Source of the DNA: Bacteroidales bacterium
GTDB lineage: Bacteria > Bacteroidota > Bacteroidia > Bacteroidales > UBA12077
Direction of reading: 5' to 3'
Assembly: GCA_030156305.1 (NCBI GenBank)
Contig: JASGMZ010000040.1
Span: 1 to 15,995 of the forward strand
DNA: 15,995 nt
Part shown: positions 13,953 to 15,995 of the stretch, in pieces
Numbering within the stretch: position 1 is the stretch's first letter
How the letters are laid out: each line of letters starts with the position of its first letter
Notes under the pieces: generated by a model
What the model saw: only the letters and a program-made list of their open reading frames with translations
What the model was told of the DNA's origin: nothing
Databases searched by the model: none
Translations under genes and position numbers: made by a program

Positions 13953-13960
13953 TATTTTTG
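13953..13960 (+). promoter_or_regulatory. -7 element, moeA promoter
   Basis: TATTTTTG matches TAnnTTTG and gives a leader of about 10 nt to the ATG at 13976. An in-frame TTG at 13958 lies inside this element and is therefore rejected as the start. No molybdenum-cofactor riboswitch-like structure is visible upstream. Confidence 0.45.
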
Positions 13961-13975
13961 TTAAAATTTTTACCT

Positions 13976-15148
13976 ATGATTACAATAGAAAAAGCATACC
14001 ACCTTGTAATGCAAAATGCATATGTATTAGAAACAGAAAAGGTTGATTTTACCGATTCTTTAGGCCGTATTCTAGCCGAAGATGTAAAGTCGGATATTGA
14101 GATGCCTCCGTTTGATAAATCTGCTATGGATGGTTATGCCTGCCGCAGAGAAGATTTAAAGAATCAATTAGAAATTATTGAAACCATTCCTGCAGGGAAA
14201 TATCCCGAAAAAGAAATTGGAAGAAATCAATGTGCTAAAATTATGACTGGTGCTCCGATTCCTCATGGTGCCGACTGTGTAGTACCGGTAGAAATTGCTG
14301 AAGAAATAGAGGGTAAATTTGTTAATGTCATAGAAATCTCGCATAAAAATAATATTAGCTATCAGGGCGAAGATGTTAAAGTAGGTACGAAAGTTTTATC
14401 CAAAGGTATAAAGATACATGCACAACATATTGCTGTTTTTGCTGCGGTAGGTTATACTGATGTTTTGGTTTATAAGAAACCCAAAGTGGGTGTTATTTCA
14501 ACTGGAGATGAATTAGTTGAACCCCAAAAAAAGCCTTCACGGTCGCAAATAAGAAATAGTAATGGTTATCAGCTGATTGCACAAGTGCAAAATTGTGGTG
14601 CTATAGCAAACTATATGGGTATTGCTAATGATACTCCTGAAGATACATACGACAAAGTAAGCAAAGCCTTAAGCGAAAATGATATTGTTTTATTAACGGG
14701 GGGTGTTTCGATGGGGTCCTTTGATTTTGTCCCTAAAGTTTTAGAAAAAGCCGGTGTTAAAATTGATTTTGATGCTATTGCTGTAAAACCCGGAAAACCC
14801 ACAACATTTGGAATGGCAGATAAAAAGTTCTGCTTTGGGTTGCCCGGAAATCCTGTTTCTTCGTTTATTCAGTTTGAATTATTGGTAAAACCTTTAATCT
14901 ACCATATGATGGGACAGAATTATCAACCACTCGATATTCGCATGCCCATGGGAATTGATTACACAAGAAAAAGTACTAAACGCAAATCGTATTTCCCAAT
15001 AATTATTAAAAAAGGAGAAATTTTTCCTGTCGATTATCATGGTTCTGCTCATATTCACGCATTATCTGTGGCGCACGGAATTGCAGCCATTGATATTGGT
15101 AAGAAAGAGATTAAGAAAGGAGAAAGAATTCATGTACGACAGATTTAA
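13976..15148 (+). CDS. moeA: Molybdopterin molybdotransferase MoeA
   Basis: This 390-residue protein shows normal MoeA architecture: N-terminal domains with MPPFDKSAMDGYA (residues 43-55), a MoCF-fold core with GVISTGDELVEP (172-183), LLTGGVSMGSFDFVP (239-253), VKPGKPTTFG (270-279) and GLPGNPVSSF (288-297), and a beta C-terminal domain. Conserved acids matching those of the E. coli enzyme are present (D52, the GDE motif, and D250 in GSFDF). MoeA inserts molybdate into adenylated molybdopterin to give the molybdenum cofactor. In organisms with tungstoenzymes a paralogue may insert tungstate. The gene overlaps moaA by 17 bp, indicating translational coupling, and it has its own promoter. It is the strongest evidence that the neighbouring ModE-type locus concerns molybdenum. 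Confidence 0.95.
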   Translation: MITIEKAYHLVMQNAYVLETEKVDFTDSLGRILAEDVKSDIEMPPFDKSAMDGYACRREDLKNQLEIIETIPAGKYPEKEIGRNQCAKIMTGAPIPHGADCVVPVEIAEEIEGKFVNVIEISHKNNISYQGEDVKVGTKVLSKGIKIHAQHIAVFAAVGYTDVLVYKKPKVGVISTGDELVEPQKKPSRSQIRNSNGYQLIAQVQNCGAIANYMGIANDTPEDTYDKVSKALSENDIVLLTGGVSMGSFDFVPKVLEKAGVKIDFDAIAVKPGKPTTFGMADKKFCFGLPGNPVSSFIQFELLVKPLIYHMMGQNYQPLDIRMPMGIDYTRKSTKRKSYFPIIIKKGEIFPVDYHGSAHIHALSVAHGIAAIDIGKKEIKKGERIHVRQI

Positions 15149-15932
15149 CCGTAAAATAAACTATCTGCGCATATCGGTTACCGATCGTTGTAACCTTAGG
15201 TGTGTATATTGTATGCCCGAAGAAGGAGTAAAATTACTCGATCATAAAGATATTTTAACCTTTGATGAGATTGTTCAGGTAACCAAAACAGCAGTTCGTA
15301 AAGGGGTTGATAAAGTGCGTCTAACCGGAGGTGAGCCTTTGGTTCGGAAAAATATTGTTGATTTGGTTCGCATGATTGGTGAAATTGAGGGTATCAAAGA
15401 TTATGGCATGACCACGAATGGGATATTGCTTGATCGGTTTGCCAATGACCTGGCTAAAGCTGGTTTGCAAAGAGTAAATATTAGTTTGGATACAGTGAAT
15501 GCTGAAAAATATAAACAAATAACTCGTATAGGAGATATTCAGAAAGTTTTTGATGGCATTAAGGCTGCCAGGGAAGCCGGATTAGAACCTATAAAGATTA
15601 ATTGTGTGATAAAGAATAATAGTCAGGAACCTGATGCTGTTGAGGTTGCTGAATTTTGCCGTAAAAATGATTTAAAAGTTCGTTTTATTAAAGAGATGGA
15701 TTTAGAAACGGGCAGTTTCTCTATTGTTGAAGGTGGTTTCGGTGGTGATTGTGCGCACTGTAACCGTTTGCGTTTAACTTCCGATGGTAAAATAAAACCC
15801 TGTTTGTTTAGTGATTTGGGATATAGTGTTAGAGAATTAGGCGCAGAAAAAGCGATTGGCCTGGCATTGCAAAACAAACCTAAAAGTGGCCATTCAAATC
15901 ATACCAGTAAGTTTTATAATATTGGTGGATAA
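15132..15932 (+). CDS. moaA: GTP 3',8-cyclase MoaA, short form
   Basis: The ATG at 15132 gives 266 residues and overlaps the end of moeA by 17 bp. A possible Shine-Dalgarno (AAAGGAG) lies upstream. The radical-SAM cluster motif CNLRCVYC (C20, C24, C27), the SAM-site LTGGEPLVR and the second cluster CAHC...C (CNRLRLTSDGKIKPC) are all present, and the protein ends in the Gly-Gly tail important for activity. MoaA converts GTP to 3',8-cyclo-dihydro-GTP, the first step of molybdopterin synthesis. It is clearly shorter than the usual 320-340 residues: between VRFIKEMDL and the second Cys cluster only some 20 residues remain, so about 45 of the usual ones are missing. The frame is open across this point, so it looks like a natural variant rather than a frameshift. 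Confidence 0.9.
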   Translation: MYDRFNRKINYLRISVTDRCNLRCVYCMPEEGVKLLDHKDILTFDEIVQVTKTAVRKGVDKVRLTGGEPLVRKNIVDLVRMIGEIEGIKDYGMTTNGILLDRFANDLAKAGLQRVNISLDTVNAEKYKQITRIGDIQKVFDGIKAAREAGLEPIKINCVIKNNSQEPDAVEVAEFCRKNDLKVRFIKEMDLETGSFSIVEGGFGGDCAHCNRLRLTSDGKIKPCLFSDLGYSVRELGAEKAIGLALQNKPKSGHSNHTSKFYNIGG

Positions 15933-15935
15933 TAC

Positions 15936-15995
15936 AGTTTAGAGTTCAGAGTTCAGAGTTCAGAGTTTAGAGTTTAGAGTTTAGAGTTTAGAGTT
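15936..15995. repeat. Heptanucleotide tandem repeat AGAGTTY, runs off the window
   Basis: From 15941 there are seven full copies and one partial copy of a 7-bp unit: three AGAGTTC units (15941-15961) and then AGAGTTT units up to the last base. A degenerate unit precedes them. The array starts a few bases after the moaA stop. It is not a CRISPR, because there are no spacers. Comparable short pentamer and heptamer arrays are common between genes in environmental Bacteroidota. Confidence 0.9.

Noticed and set aside
13849..13975. Molybdenum-cofactor riboswitch upstream of moeA
   Set aside because: The gap is only 127 bp, very AT-rich, without GC stems. The predicted transcript start leaves a leader of about 10 nt.
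15132..15932. moaA as a frameshifted pseudogene
   Set aside because: The frame stays open from the radical-SAM motif through the second cluster to the Gly-Gly end, so the shortening is an in-frame variant.
15936..15995. CRISPR array
   Set aside because: The units are contiguous 7-mers with no spacers and no cas genes nearby.

Overview
This is an AT-rich chromosomal window, almost certainly from a Bacteroidota (Bacteroidetes) bacterium of the Marinilabiliales/Cytophagales/Flavobacteria type. Four things point there: a 287-residue RpoD-type sigma factor without region 1.1, several promoters with the Bacteroidota -7 element TAnnTTTG, almost no Shine-Dalgarno sequences, and a TonB-dependent receptor with an N-terminal carboxypeptidase-regulatory-like domain next to a lipoprotein with an acidic stretch after its Cys. 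No tRNA, rRNA, CRISPR array or insertion sequence was recognised.

Positions 1-500 hold no conventional gene. They contain a palindromic segment (about 18-61) and a 38-codon ORF with a perfect Shine-Dalgarno, closed by a hairpin. The ORF resembles the start of a fatty acid desaturase and may be a relic. Positions 505-4313 form a cold-shock/RNA-remodelling island. On the minus strand lie an RRM protein and a cold-shock protein (one operon with a long leader and a palindrome at its promoter), then an RpoD paralogue and an N-terminally extended cold-shock-domain protein. A DEAD-box helicase is divergent, and a further cold-shock protein is convergent with the helicase.

Positions 4505-7706 (minus) encode two aldehyde dehydrogenases in one transcription unit: L-glutamate gamma-semialdehyde dehydrogenase (proline/arginine catabolism) and an ALDH7-type alpha-aminoadipate semialdehyde/piperideine-6-carboxylate dehydrogenase (lysine catabolism). 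An inverted repeat overlaps their predicted promoter.

Positions 8039-12933 (plus) are the most interesting part: a tightly packed set of a short ModE-type regulator, a bacterial TiaS-like protein, a small polytopic membrane protein, a surface-type lipoprotein and a TonB-dependent receptor. After a free-standing HD-domain phosphohydrolase come moeA and an unusually short moaA (13976-15932), both for molybdenum cofactor synthesis. A ModE-type regulator on one side and moeA-moaA on the other suggest, by inference only, that the five-gene set takes up or handles molybdate, tungstate or a related ligand across the outer membrane. The window ends in a heptanucleotide tandem repeat that runs off the edge.
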